A DNA stretch of 19,097 nucleotides, taken from positions 1 through 19,097 of the forward strand of contig MGUX01000091.1 of NCBI GenBank assembly GCA_001800185.1, given 5' to 3'. Position numbers and translations under genes: made by a program. Shown here in pieces: positions 1 through 7,634 of the stretch. The notes under the pieces are model-generated. The model saw nothing but the letters and a program-made list of their open reading frames with translations, searched no databases and was not told the origin of the DNA. Positions within the stretch are counted from its first letter, which is position 1; the number at the start of each line of letters is the position of its first letter. This DNA comes from Elusimicrobia bacterium RIFCSPLOWO2_12_FULL_59_9 (GTDB lineage: Bacteria > Elusimicrobiota > Elusimicrobia > O2-12-FULL-59-9).

Positions 1-152
1 TGCGTCATATCCTTGTTGGTGGAGTTGAACACAAACATGATGAGAAAGAAGATCATCAGGTAGCTCATCATGTCGCCGTAGGTGATGGCCCACAGGGCTC
101 CGCGGTTGAGCTGATTTTCCAACTCGTCTTCCCGTTCCTGAAATATCGCCAT
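1..152 (-). CDS. motB: MotB-type stator protein, N-terminal part (runs off the window)
   Basis: Only the first 50 codons are present; the gene continues past the left edge. The visible protein has a short charged cytoplasmic start (MAIFQEREDELENQLNRG) followed by one hydrophobic helix. The entry to that helix reads WAITYGDMMSYL, which matches the MotB pattern around the proton-binding aspartate (YADFMT in E. coli MotB); the equivalent residue here is Asp27. In the MotB family this aspartate takes part in ion flow through the MotA/MotB channel, and the C-terminal half, not seen here, binds peptidoglycan. The ATG lies 4 nt after the motA stop, so the two are translationally linked. An ExbD/TolR-type protein is less likely because of the YGDMMS motif and the MotA neighbour. 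Confidence 0.85.
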   Translation of the reverse strand, partial: MAIFQEREDELENQLNRGALWAITYGDMMSYLMIFFLIMFVFNSTNKDMT

Positions 153-156
153 AAAC

Positions 157-957
157 TTAAGTCTGCTCCATCGCCGGGACTTCCATGGTCGGGCGAGCTT
201 CCGGCAGGGTCTTTTTCTCCGCGTAGGCCAGAAGGTGCATTTCGATGAGATAGGGGGGCTTGGATTCCATGATGTCGAGCACTCCCTCCACCAGGATTTC
301 CAGAACCAAAGTTTCCTGAATCGCCCGGGTCCGGATTTTGCCGGCCACGGGGACGAACAGCAGATTGGCGAGAGAGATGCCGTAGAAAGCCGTGCTGATG
401 GCCAAGGCCATGGCCGCGCCCACCTTGCTGGGGTCGGAAATCGTCCGCAGAACCTGGATGATTCCGAGCAAAGTCCCCAGCAGCCCGAACATCGGCGCCA
501 AAATACCCATCGTCCTGAAAAGGTTGGCGTCCTCCATCTGGTTGAAGCGCTTCTGGCGGATGTCTTCGCCCAGGATGCGCTTGGCCTCCTTGACCTCCCC
601 CGAGGTGATGGCGATGGTGATGGCGCGGTTGAGTTGGCCTTCGGCGAATTCGCGCCCCTCGTCCTGGAGCTCGATGAGCCCTCCCCCCGAGCGCGCCTTG
701 GTCGCCAGCCGCACCACCTCCGTGATGGTCTCCGGGACGGAGGGAAAGCGCGTCGCCACGAACAAGGACATGAGATTTTTAAAGGCTTTGAGCAAATCGT
801 GAATGGAGCTGTTGATGAAAGTCGCGGCCAGAGTGCCGCCGAAAACGATGATGATGCCGTGGGTGTTTAAAAACGTGGTTCCGGCGCCGGCTTGGATGAC
901 GCCCCAAATAAGGATGCCGATGCCTCCGGCAAAACCGATAAGCGTCGCGAAGTCCAT
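157..957 (-). CDS. motA: MotA-type stator channel protein
   Basis: This 266-residue protein has the MotA layout. Two N-terminal membrane helices (about residues 5-23 and 31-50) are followed by a roughly 95-residue cytoplasmic loop and two further helices (about 146-172 and 184-209). The last pair carries the family motifs APMFGLLGTLLGIIQVL, LRTISDPSKVG and YGISLANLLFVPVA, including the prolines that face the rotor. With MotB it forms the ion-driven stator. I chose the ATG at 957 over the TTG at 963: GGGAG lies 7 nt before the ATG but only 1 nt before the TTG. The gene begins 2 nt after the stop of the upstream rotor gene. Its length is close to that of ordinary MotA proteins, and nothing looks broken. 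Confidence 0.92.
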   Translation of the reverse strand: MDFATLIGFAGGIGILIWGVIQAGAGTTFLNTHGIIIVFGGTLAATFINSSIHDLLKAFKNLMSLFVATRFPSVPETITEVVRLATKARSGGGLIELQDEGREFAEGQLNRAITIAITSGEVKEAKRILGEDIRQKRFNQMEDANLFRTMGILAPMFGLLGTLLGIIQVLRTISDPSKVGAAMALAISTAFYGISLANLLFVPVAGKIRTRAIQETLVLEILVEGVLDIMESKPPYLIEMHLLAYAEKKTLPEARPTMEVPAMEQT

Positions 958-959
958 GC

Positions 960-2465
960 TCAAGCTCCCAAGGTGATTCTGCCGGACTGCTCCATGCCGC
1001 GCACGACCTGCATGAAGCGCTTGCGCTCCGCTTCCTGCTGCGCGGCCGAGCTCTGCCGGTTGAGCTCATCGGCCAACACGCGGTGCAAGGCCTCCGGCAG
1101 GGCCGCCATGGCCGTCGTCTGAAGGTCCTTGGTCAGTCCCTTGAAAACGGTTCCGAGAGCCACGCGCTGGCGATAGGCTTCCCATAAAACGCTCTGCAGG
1201 GTGTTCTTGTCGAGGCCGATGATCTTTTCCACCGTCAGCATCCGGCGCTGAATGTCTTCGACCAGCTCGGGGTGCTCGATGCGCATTTCCTCCATCATGG
1301 CCCCCTGTTTTTCGGCCGCCTGGGTGTCCATGATCAATAGGATCTGGTCCACGCCGCCGACGATGGATTTCACCTGATTTTCCAGCTGCCGGCTCAGGTC
1401 CACGACGGCCTCCGGCGAGATGGTCCGGGGGGAGGAGAGCAAAATGAAGACCTCCCGCTGCATTTCCGGGCTCAGGGAATCGAGTAGCTTGGAGGAGATA
1501 TTGGCCGGCAGATAGGCGGCGACCGTGGCCAGGATTTGGGCGTCCGCCTCCGCCAGCACCAAAGACAGCTTGGAAATATTGTCGGCGTTGACGAAGGCGA
1601 AGGGCGAGGCGGCGCCGTCTTTTTGCTCCAAGAGCCCCGCCGCGCCGCCGCCCAGCGTCGGGCCGCCGCCGGAGCCCGCTTGCGGAAGCTGGCGCATCTC
1701 GTTGAAGCCCGGCTGAATCTGAAGAGGGGGGAGATTTCCGCCGATGCGGCCTTCCACGCTGAAGTTTTCCGCGGATTGAGCGAAGCGGTTGAGAAAGGTC
1801 CTGACCGGGCCGAACAAAAAGGCGGTCAGCATCAAAAGGCCGAAGACCCAGAACACGAACGGATTTAAATTATTCTTCCAGTATAAGAATTGCTCCCAGG
1901 AATCCCGGCGGAAAGCGATTCTTTCGATGGCCAGCTCATCGCCCCGGGCGGCCTCCAGGCCGATCAACATCGGCAGGACTTTTTTCAAGTCCTCGATTTT
2001 CTCGTCGGTGACGGCTTTGGGGACGATGATGCGCACGCTCATGCTTTTGACGTAGTCGGAGGGGATCTTGACGGTCTGGGCGATCTGCTGCGTGAGCGGT
2101 TGAACGCCGGTCCTGACCCCGCCGGCTTCTTGGCGGAACTCCTGGGGCAGGAAAGTTTGGGTGATTCCCGGCATGGCTTGATCGGCGCCCGGGTTTTTAT
2201 CATCCGTTTTTCCGGTTTTGCCATCGAGCGGCTCCACGACGCTCCTGGTTTCCTGGGTCAGGTTGAAATCCACGGTGATCTTCACCCAAATCAGGAAATC
2301 CTCGTTGCCCAAAAGCTTCTGCGTCACCCCGCGAACTTTCTCCGTCAGGGCGTTTTCCAGTAGTATGCGCTCCTCGACGCCCAGCGTGGCCCCCAGCTCC
2401 CGGCACAGCGCCGGAAGAAGCGACAGCCCGGCCAGAAAAAGCATCAGCCTCGTTTTTGCTTTCAT
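960..2465 (-). CDS. FliF-FliG-like single-chain rotor protein (RBM3 + membrane span + FliG middle/C domains)
   Basis: This 501-residue protein joins parts of two flagellar rotor proteins. Residues 1-22 look like a Sec signal peptide. Residues 30-188 resemble the FliF C-terminal ring-building region, with an N-terminal helix (LLENALTEKVRGVTQKLLG), a strand (FLIWVKITVDFN) and a closing segment (AARGDELAIERIAF), the latter like FliF's RGD-x-hydrophobic end. A membrane span covers 201-223 (NPFVFWVFGLLMLTAFLFGPV). A Gly-rich linker (264-277) follows. Residues 294-405 resemble the FliG middle domain (GGVDQILLIMDTQAAEKQG; EHPELVEDIQRRM). Residues 409-500 resemble FliG_C (EKIIGLDKNTLQSVLWEAY). FliF's N-terminal ring domains and FliG_N, which normally binds FliF, are absent. 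The protein would carry its ring part outside the inner membrane and its FliG part in the cytoplasm, facing MotA, which is encoded next. Recognition of the two halves is by motif memory, not a search. Confidence 0.8.
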   Translation of the reverse strand: MKAKTRLMLFLAGLSLLPALCRELGATLGVEERILLENALTEKVRGVTQKLLGNEDFLIWVKITVDFNLTQETRSVVEPLDGKTGKTDDKNPGADQAMPGITQTFLPQEFRQEAGGVRTGVQPLTQQIAQTVKIPSDYVKSMSVRIIVPKAVTDEKIEDLKKVLPMLIGLEAARGDELAIERIAFRRDSWEQFLYWKNNLNPFVFWVFGLLMLTAFLFGPVRTFLNRFAQSAENFSVEGRIGGNLPPLQIQPGFNEMRQLPQAGSGGGPTLGGGAAGLLEQKDGAASPFAFVNADNISKLSLVLAEADAQILATVAAYLPANISSKLLDSLSPEMQREVFILLSSPRTISPEAVVDLSRQLENQVKSIVGGVDQILLIMDTQAAEKQGAMMEEMRIEHPELVEDIQRRMLTVEKIIGLDKNTLQSVLWEAYRQRVALGTVFKGLTKDLQTTAMAALPEALHRVLADELNRQSSAAQQEAERKRFMQVVRGMEQSGRITLGA

Positions 2466-2647
2466 GGGATTTTGCGCTCCTAACGGAATTCTTCAACGGC
2501 TTTGAGGGCCGTCGCAGGAGCTCGGCGCACACTATAAGGTTAAGCGGATTGTGCGAAATTGTCAATACCAAGGCGAAAAGTGGAGTCCGCAAGCGTTTTT
2601 TGGGTAGAATGTGGGCGGCTTTAAAAGCCCCCGGCAGGAGATACCCG
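2466..2647. promoter_or_regulatory. Divergent promoter region between the rotor operon and the glutamine-synthetase-like operon
   Basis: These 182 bases separate two divergently transcribed operons and must contain both promoters. Toward the plus strand, TAGAAT at 2605-2610 is a fair -10 element but lacks a clear -35. Toward the minus strand, TTGACA (2565-2560) and TATAGT (2536-2531) are each good boxes but sit 23 nt apart; TAACCT at the standard 17-nt distance is a weaker partner. AGGAG sits 7 nt before the plus-strand ATG at 2648, and AGGAG about 12 nt before the minus-strand ATG at 2465. No operator or hairpin stands out. Confidence 0.4.
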
Positions 2648-4012
2648 ATGAGCGGAAAAATTTCTGTAAAAGAGCTTGCGGCGCTGATCCGCAAAGACGA
2701 AATCGACACCGTGCTGGCCGTTTTCCCGGACATGCAGGGGCGCTGGATGGGCAAGCGGGTCACGGGCAGATATTTCTTGGACAACGTCATGGAGGGCGGG
2801 CTGCACGCTTGCGCCTATCTGTTGGCGACCGACGTGGACATGGAGCCCCTGCCGGGCTTTGAGTTCGCCGGCTGGCAGACGGGCTACCAGGATTTCCACA
2901 TGCTTCCGGATTGGGCAACCCTGCGGATAATTCCATGGCTGGAAAAGACGGCGCTGGTGGTTTGCGACGCGGCCGCGGAAAACGGCGCGTCCGTTTCCAT
3001 AGCGCCGCGCAGCATCTTGAAGCGGCAAATCGAGCGCGCGGCGCAAAAGGGGCTGCGGCTGAAAGTGGCCTCCGAGCTTGAATTTTTCTTGTTTAAAGAG
3101 ACGTATGAAACCGCCCAACAGAAAAATTACCACGGCTTGGAGCCCTTCGGCCACTACATCGAGGACTATCACGTCCTGCAGGGCAGCAAAGCGGAGTTCC
3201 TGATGCGGGCCATCCGCGCGCAGATGGAGGCGGCCGGGGTTCCGGTGGAGTTTTCCAAGGGCGAATGGGGAAAGGGCCAGCATGAGATCAACCTCCGCCA
3301 CGCCGATCCCCTGGAGATGGCCGACCGCCATTCGATCTATAAGACGGGCGTCAAAGAAATCGCGATGTCCAAAGGGCTCGCCGTGACTTTCATGGCCAAA
3401 TACGACGGCCGGCAAGCCGGCTCCAGTTTTCATCTGCACGCGAGCCTGTGGGACGCTTCCGGGAAAAAGGCCCTTTTCTGGAGCGCGGCCAAGAAATCCC
3501 CTTCGCCCTTGTTTTCGCATTTTCTGGCCGGGCAGATGGCGTTGGCGAGGGAGTTTTCTTATTTCTTCGCGCCCCACGTCAACTCCTACAAACGCTACCA
3601 AAGCGGCTCCTTCGCGCCCACGCGCATCGCCTGGGGGCGGGACAACCGGACCTGCGGCTTTCGCATCGTCGGGGAGGAAGAAAACTACCGGGTTGAAAAC
3701 AGGATTCCGGGGGCGGACGCCAATCCGTATTTGGCCTTCGCCGCCACCATCGCGGCGGGCCTCTACGGCCTGGAACGCAAGCTGCCCCTGGCCGCCGAAA
3801 CGCGCGGCAACGCCTACCTGGCCGAAGGGGTTGCCGACGTGCCGAAATCGCTGGCGGAGGCGGTGGATTTGTTGCGCAAAAGCTCGCGGGCGCGCGAGGC
3901 CTTCGGCCCGGAGGTCATCGAGCATTACCTGCGCTCCGCCGGCTTGGAGCAGGCTTCATTTGACGCCGCCGTCACCTGCTGGGAGCGGGAGAAGTTCTTT
4001 GAGAGGATATAG
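2648..4012 (+). CDS. Glutamine synthetase family enzyme, gamma-glutamylamine (PuuA/GlnA3-like) type
   Basis: This 454-residue protein has the type I glutamine synthetase fold. The N-terminal beta-grasp region includes FPDMQGRWMGKRV. Metal and ATP residues are recognisable: ASELEFFLF (Glu143, Glu145), KGEWGKGQHE (Glu206, Glu213), FHLHASL (His262, His264), NSYKR (Arg316) and VENRIPGADANPYLAFA (Glu350, Arg352). The adenylylation tyrosine region of housekeeping GlnA is not evident. Such paralogues ligate glutamate to amines, for example putrescine in PuuA or isopropylamine in IpuC. The downstream aldehyde dehydrogenase and SDR support an amine-catabolic role over ammonia assimilation; the substrate is unknown. 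The ATG at 2648 is preferred because AGGAG lies 7 nt upstream; the frame stays open to 2456, but the extra residues resemble nothing in the family. Confidence 0.85.
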   Translation: MSGKISVKELAALIRKDEIDTVLAVFPDMQGRWMGKRVTGRYFLDNVMEGGLHACAYLLATDVDMEPLPGFEFAGWQTGYQDFHMLPDWATLRIIPWLEKTALVVCDAAAENGASVSIAPRSILKRQIERAAQKGLRLKVASELEFFLFKETYETAQQKNYHGLEPFGHYIEDYHVLQGSKAEFLMRAIRAQMEAAGVPVEFSKGEWGKGQHEINLRHADPLEMADRHSIYKTGVKEIAMSKGLAVTFMAKYDGRQAGSSFHLHASLWDASGKKALFWSAAKKSPSPLFSHFLAGQMALAREFSYFFAPHVNSYKRYQSGSFAPTRIAWGRDNRTCGFRIVGEEENYRVENRIPGADANPYLAFAATIAAGLYGLERKLPLAAETRGNAYLAEGVADVPKSLAEAVDLLRKSSRAREAFGPEVIEHYLRSAGLEQASFDAAVTCWEREKFFERI

Positions 4013-4015
4013 ACT

Positions 4016-4783
4016 ATGCGCTTAAAAAACAAGGTTTGCCTGATCACGGGAGTCGCCAGCGGCATGGGGCGCGCTGCGGCCCGGAGGTTCGCCCAAGAGG
4101 GGGCCAAGGTCGTCGGAACGGACGTCCAGGCGCCGGCGGGCGAGGCGGCGATGCAAGAAGTGAAAGCGCAGGGCGGCGACGGCTTTTTTGTCGCGGGAGA
4201 CATCTCCCGGCCCGAAGACGCCCGGGAGATGGTCCGGCGCGGCGTCGAGCGCTACGGGCGATTGGACGTCCTCTACAACAACGCCGGCATTTTCCCGTCC
4301 GACGACTGCTCGGTGATTAACACCGAGCCGGAAGTCTGGGATCTCGTCTACCGCGTGAACTTGAAGGGGATGTACCTGATGTGCCGCTACGGCATACCGG
4401 AAATCATTCGCGGCGGCGGAGGCTCGGTCATCAACATCGCCTCTTTCGTGGCGTTGGTGGGCTGCTCGGTGCCGCAGGACGCCTACACGTCGTCTAAAGG
4501 CGCGGTCATCGCGCTCAGCAAATCGTTGGCGGTCCAGTTCGGTCCCAAAGGCGTGCGCTGCAACGCCGTCTGCCCCGGGCCGGTCGAAACGCCGCTTCTG
4601 ATGCAGTGGCTTTTGAGCAACCCCGCCGAGAAGGCCAAGCGCATCAACCGCATCCCCATGGGGCGCTTGGGCAAGCCTGAAGAGATCGTCGCCTTGGCCG
4701 TTTATCTGGCCTCCGACGAATCCGCCTGGACCAACGGCGCGGCCATCGTGGTCGACGGCGGCATCACCGCCAACTATTTTTAA
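4016..4783 (+). CDS. Short-chain dehydrogenase/reductase (classical SDR)
   Basis: This 255-residue protein is a full-length classical SDR. It has the TGVASGMG nucleotide-binding motif (11-18), Asp35 at the end of the second strand (favouring NAD(H)), NNAG (87-90), Asn114, Ser142 and the catalytic YTSSK pair (Tyr156, Lys160). It ends in the usual DESAWTNGAAIVVDGG segment. It oxidises or reduces an alcohol/ketone of unknown identity. Its ATG follows the previous stop by 3 nt, and GAGAGGA upstream overlaps the end of that gene, so the two are almost certainly co-transcribed. Annotation as 3-oxoacyl-ACP reductase (FabG) would be a generic alternative, but the amine/aldehyde context argues against fatty-acid synthesis. 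Confidence 0.9.
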   Translation: MRLKNKVCLITGVASGMGRAAARRFAQEGAKVVGTDVQAPAGEAAMQEVKAQGGDGFFVAGDISRPEDAREMVRRGVERYGRLDVLYNNAGIFPSDDCSVINTEPEVWDLVYRVNLKGMYLMCRYGIPEIIRGGGGSVINIASFVALVGCSVPQDAYTSSKGAVIALSKSLAVQFGPKGVRCNAVCPGPVETPLLMQWLLSNPAEKAKRINRIPMGRLGKPEEIVALAVYLASDESAWTNGAAIVVDGGITANYF

Positions 4784-4805
4784 GCGGCAGACTGGCCGCC
4801 GTTTT
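4784..4805 (+). terminator. Small GC hairpin with short T run after the SDR gene
   Basis: GCGGC (4784-4788) and GCCGC (4795-4799) can pair around a 6-nt loop, and TTTT follows at 4802-4805. This is a short, weak intrinsic-terminator-like element between the SDR and aldehyde dehydrogenase genes. It may attenuate rather than stop transcription. Confidence 0.3.
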
Positions 4806-4832
4806 GCATGGGCGCCGTTATTGTGATAGCAT
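4804..4832 (+). promoter_or_regulatory. Possible extended -10 promoter for the aldehyde dehydrogenase gene
   Basis: TTGCAT (4804-4809) is a weak -35. It is followed after 17 nt by TAGCAT (4827-4832), which carries the TG-N extension typical of extended -10 promoters. Transcription would start only a few bases before the ATG at 4843. That ATG has no Shine-Dalgarno sequence, so the message could be nearly leaderless. Confidence 0.3.
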
Positions 4833-4842
4833 AAAACGCGTC

Positions 4843-6339
4843 ATGTCCCCGCAAGCTTCGAAAAAAATCAAGCGCGCCGCTGCCTCAGCTCCGGTCAAAT
4901 CCCTGTGGCATTTATGGATCGGGGGAAAGGCCGTCTCGAGCCTGGCGGGCAAGCGCTTCGCGGTGCATAATCCGGCCAACGGGCAAAAGTTGACCGAGGT
5001 GGCGCAGGGCGACGCGGCGGACGTCGACGCGGCCGTGTCGGCCGCCCGCCAAGCTTTCGACGGTCCTTGGGCCAAGTTCGGTCCCAGGGACAGGGCGCGG
5101 GCGTTGTTTAAATTCGCGCAGGCCGTGCGGGATCACCGCGAAGAGCTGGCGCTGCTTGAAACCTACAACACCGGCAAGCCCATCAGCGATTCGCGGGGCG
5201 AGGTCGCCGTCGCGGCCGACTGCTTTGAATATTACGCCGGGGCCGTGACCAAATATTTTGGCAGCACCATACCGGTTTCGGCCACCGGCCTGGATTTTAC
5301 TCTGCGCCAGCCCGTGGGGGTTTGCGGACTGATCGTGCCTTGGAATTTTCCCATCATGATCACGGCCTGGAAGCTGGCCCCGGCCCTGGCCTGCGGCGAC
5401 ACGGCCGTGATAAAGCCGGCCAGCTATACCCCGCTGACGGCGCTCAGGCTGGCGCAGCTCTGCGAGGAGGCCGGAATCCCGGAAGGGGTCGTCAACGTCG
5501 TGCCGGGGCCGGGCGACGTAGCCGGGCAGGCTCTGGCCGCGCATCCCGGGGTCGCCAAGATTTCTTTCACCGGAGAGACCGCCACCGGGGAGCGCATCCT
5601 GCGCGCCGCGGCCGCGACGATCAAGCGGGTTTCCCTGGAGCTGGGCGGGAAATCCCCCAACATCGTCTTCGCCGACTGCGATTTGGAGCGCTGCGTCGAG
5701 AAATCCATTTTTTCGGTGTTCGGCAACGCGGGGCAGGACTGCTGCGCCCGCAGCCGCGCCCTGGTTGAAAAAAGCGCGGTGGAGGAGTTTGTCGGCCGCT
5801 TCGCGGAACGCACCCGGAAAATCGTGGTGGGCGATCCGTTGGACGAGGCCACGCAAGTGGGCCCCATGATTTCGCGCCAGCAGCGCGAGCGCGTGCTGGG
5901 ATACGTCGCTTTGGGGCAAAAGGAGGGCGCCCGGCTGGTGTGCGGAGGCGGCCTGCCTGAAGACGTCCGGTGGAAGGCGGGCCATTTCCTGATGCCCGCC
6001 GTTTTGAGCGAAGCGCGGCCCGGGATGCGCGTGGTGCAAGAGGAGATTTTCGGCCCGGTGCTCTGCGTCCTGGCTTTTGACGGCGAAGAGGAGGCCGTCC
6101 GCCTCGCCAACGACACGCCCTACGGACTTTCCGGCTCCATCTGGACCCGCGACTTATCCAAGGCTCTGCGCGTCGCGCGCCGGGTTGAAAGCGGAAACTT
6201 AAGCGTCAACTCGGCCACCAGCGTTTATCTGGAAGCGCCCTTCGGGGGATTTAAGCGCAGCGGCGTGGGCCGCGAACTCGGCATGGGGGCCATGGACCTC
6301 TACAGCGAAGTGAAGAACGTTTTCGTGGAGCACGGTTGA
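4843..6339 (+). CDS. NAD(P)-dependent aldehyde dehydrogenase (PuuC/betaine-aldehyde dehydrogenase type)
   Basis: This 498-residue protein is a complete class I/II-like aldehyde dehydrogenase. Visible elements are the PWNFP cofactor-site motif (166-170), FTGETATG (242-249), LELGGKSPNIVF with the general-base Glu266, and FGNAGQDCCARSR with catalytic Cys300 after GQD. PYGLSGSIWT and the C-terminal PFGGFKRSGVGRELG are also present. It oxidises an aldehyde to the acid; next to a PuuA-like ligase, a gamma-glutamyl-aminoaldehyde is the natural guess. The ATG at 4843 is the first ATG in frame and gives a family-typical start, although no good ribosome site precedes it. A TTG at 4804 would add 13 unlikely residues. 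The Lys/Ala-rich first 18 residues are a short extension before the conserved LWHLWIGGKAV. Confidence 0.92.
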   Translation: MSPQASKKIKRAAASAPVKSLWHLWIGGKAVSSLAGKRFAVHNPANGQKLTEVAQGDAADVDAAVSAARQAFDGPWAKFGPRDRARALFKFAQAVRDHREELALLETYNTGKPISDSRGEVAVAADCFEYYAGAVTKYFGSTIPVSATGLDFTLRQPVGVCGLIVPWNFPIMITAWKLAPALACGDTAVIKPASYTPLTALRLAQLCEEAGIPEGVVNVVPGPGDVAGQALAAHPGVAKISFTGETATGERILRAAAATIKRVSLELGGKSPNIVFADCDLERCVEKSIFSVFGNAGQDCCARSRALVEKSAVEEFVGRFAERTRKIVVGDPLDEATQVGPMISRQQRERVLGYVALGQKEGARLVCGGGLPEDVRWKAGHFLMPAVLSEARPGMRVVQEEIFGPVLCVLAFDGEEEAVRLANDTPYGLSGSIWTRDLSKALRVARRVESGNLSVNSATSVYLEAPFGGFKRSGVGRELGMGAMDLYSEVKNVFVEHG

Positions 6340-6353
6340 GGCGAGGAGCCTAA

Positions 6354-7634
6354 ATGACGATTCATGAACTGATCAGCTTGGCGGGAACCTTCATCCTGGT
6401 CGCCATCGGCTACGCGCTGTGCGCAAACAAGGCCCGCATCCGTTGGAAGACCATCGCCTGGGGTTGCGCGCTGCAGTTTATCTTCGCCGTTCTGGTGCTC
6501 AAAACCCCGCCGGGCCAATGGTTTTTTTCGCTCATGAACGACGTCATCACCCGGCTGCTGTCGTTCCAGGAAGAAGGCGGCAAGTTCGTGTTCAACGCTT
6601 TGGCCATACCGCCCGGCGCGGAAGGCTCCATGGGCTTTTTCTTCGCCTTCCAGGTTCTGACCACCATCATCTTTTTCTCTTCCCTGATGTCGGTGCTTTA
6701 CTACCTGGGCGTCATGCAGTGGATCGTGCTGTTTTTCGCCAAAATCATGCACCGGTTCATGGGGACTTCAGGCGCGGAAACCTTGTCCGCTTCGGCCAAT
6801 ATTTTCGTCGGGCAGACCGAGGCGCCTCTGCTTATCAAGCCCTACGTGACCGAGATGACCGAATCGGAGCTGATGTGCGTCATGGTGGGGGGTATGGCGA
6901 CCGTGGCCGGCGGGGTGATGGCGGCCTACGTCGGCATGCTGAAGCAATATTTTCCGGACATTGCCGGGCATTTGTTGGCGGCCAGCGTCATGAGCGCGCC
7001 CGCGGCCTTGGTGATGGCCAAAATCATGATCCCAGAAACCGGCCATCCCAAAACCATGGGGACGGTCAAGCTGGAGTACAAAGATCCTTCCATCAACGTC
7101 ATCGAGGCCGCGGCCAACGGCGCAGCCACCGGCCTTCAACTGGCTTTAAACGTCGGCACGATGCTCATCGCCTTCATGTCGCTTCTGGCCCTGGCAAATT
7201 TCATGATCAGCTCGGCCCTGGGGCATTTGGGATTTGCGGGCATGACGCTGGAAAAGCTTTTGGGCTACGTCTTCATGCCCCTGGCCTGGATCATGGGAAC
7301 TCCCTGGAAGGACTGCATGATCGTGGGGCAATTCATGGGGGAAAAGACCGTCTTAAACGAGTTCGTCGCCTACCTGCACATGGCCCAATACGCCGCCGCC
7401 CATCCCGGGGAGCTGTCCCACCGGGCCTACGTCATTTCCACCTACGCGCTTTGCGGATTTTCTAATTTCCTTTCCATCGGCATCCAAATCGGCGGCATCG
7501 GGGCTCTGGGCAAAGACGACGCAGAGCGGCAGCGCCTGCGGCAAAGCCTGGCCCGCCTTGGAATCAAAGCGCTCATCGGCGGCAGCCTGGCCTCCTTCAT
7601 GACGGCCACCATCGCCGGAATCCTCGTTCCCTAG
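6354..7634 (+). CDS. Concentrative nucleoside transporter (CNT/NupC family)
   Basis: This 426-residue polytopic membrane protein has the CNT family signature segments. These are SANIFVGQTEAPLLIKPYV near the middle, GGMATVAGGVMAAYVG, the gate-like SAPAALVMAKIMIPE, and YALCGFSNFLSIGIQIGGIG near the C-terminus. CNT proteins import nucleosides with sodium or protons through the inner membrane. The conserved GQTEAPL and ALCGF-N-SIGIQIGG motifs make the family assignment firm; the exact substrate cannot be read. The start is well supported by GAGGAG shortly before the ATG, 14 nt after the aldehyde dehydrogenase stop, so it is the last gene of this operon. Pairing a nucleoside transporter with an amine-type catabolic set is unusual. 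Confidence 0.92.
   Translation: MTIHELISLAGTFILVAIGYALCANKARIRWKTIAWGCALQFIFAVLVLKTPPGQWFFSLMNDVITRLLSFQEEGGKFVFNALAIPPGAEGSMGFFFAFQVLTTIIFFSSLMSVLYYLGVMQWIVLFFAKIMHRFMGTSGAETLSASANIFVGQTEAPLLIKPYVTEMTESELMCVMVGGMATVAGGVMAAYVGMLKQYFPDIAGHLLAASVMSAPAALVMAKIMIPETGHPKTMGTVKLEYKDPSINVIEAAANGAATGLQLALNVGTMLIAFMSLLALANFMISSALGHLGFAGMTLEKLLGYVFMPLAWIMGTPWKDCMIVGQFMGEKTVLNEFVAYLHMAQYAAAHPGELSHRAYVISTYALCGFSNFLSIGIQIGGIGALGKDDAERQRLRQSLARLGIKALIGGSLASFMTATIAGILVP

Noticed and set aside
1..2465. Zorya-type anti-phage system (also uses MotA/MotB-like proteins)
   Set aside because: The MotAB partner here is a FliF/FliG-like rotor protein, no ZorC, ZorD or ZorE-like gene is visible, and the MotA length is ordinary without the long Zorya tail.
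2531..2565. Minus-strand promoter TTGACA ... TATAGT for the rotor operon
   Set aside because: Both boxes are good, but the 23-nt spacing is far outside the usual 16-18; kept only as part of the general promoter region.
2621..3925. Long minus-strand open frame of 434 codons opposite the glutamine synthetase gene
   Set aside because: Shadow of the GC-rich plus-strand gene; composition is rich in Arg, Gly and His with no recognisable motif.
2648..4012. Housekeeping ammonia-assimilating glutamine synthetase (glnA)
   Set aside because: Motifs and neighbours fit gamma-glutamylamine-type paralogues better, and the adenylylation-site region of GlnA is not evident.
4912..6039. Long minus-strand open frame opposite the aldehyde dehydrogenase gene
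   Set aside because: Shadow frame in GC-rich DNA; the plus-strand frame has complete family motifs.
6419..7465. Plus-strand 348-codon frame inside the nucleoside transporter gene
   Set aside because: Arg/His/Gly-rich off-frame reading of a clear CNT transporter.
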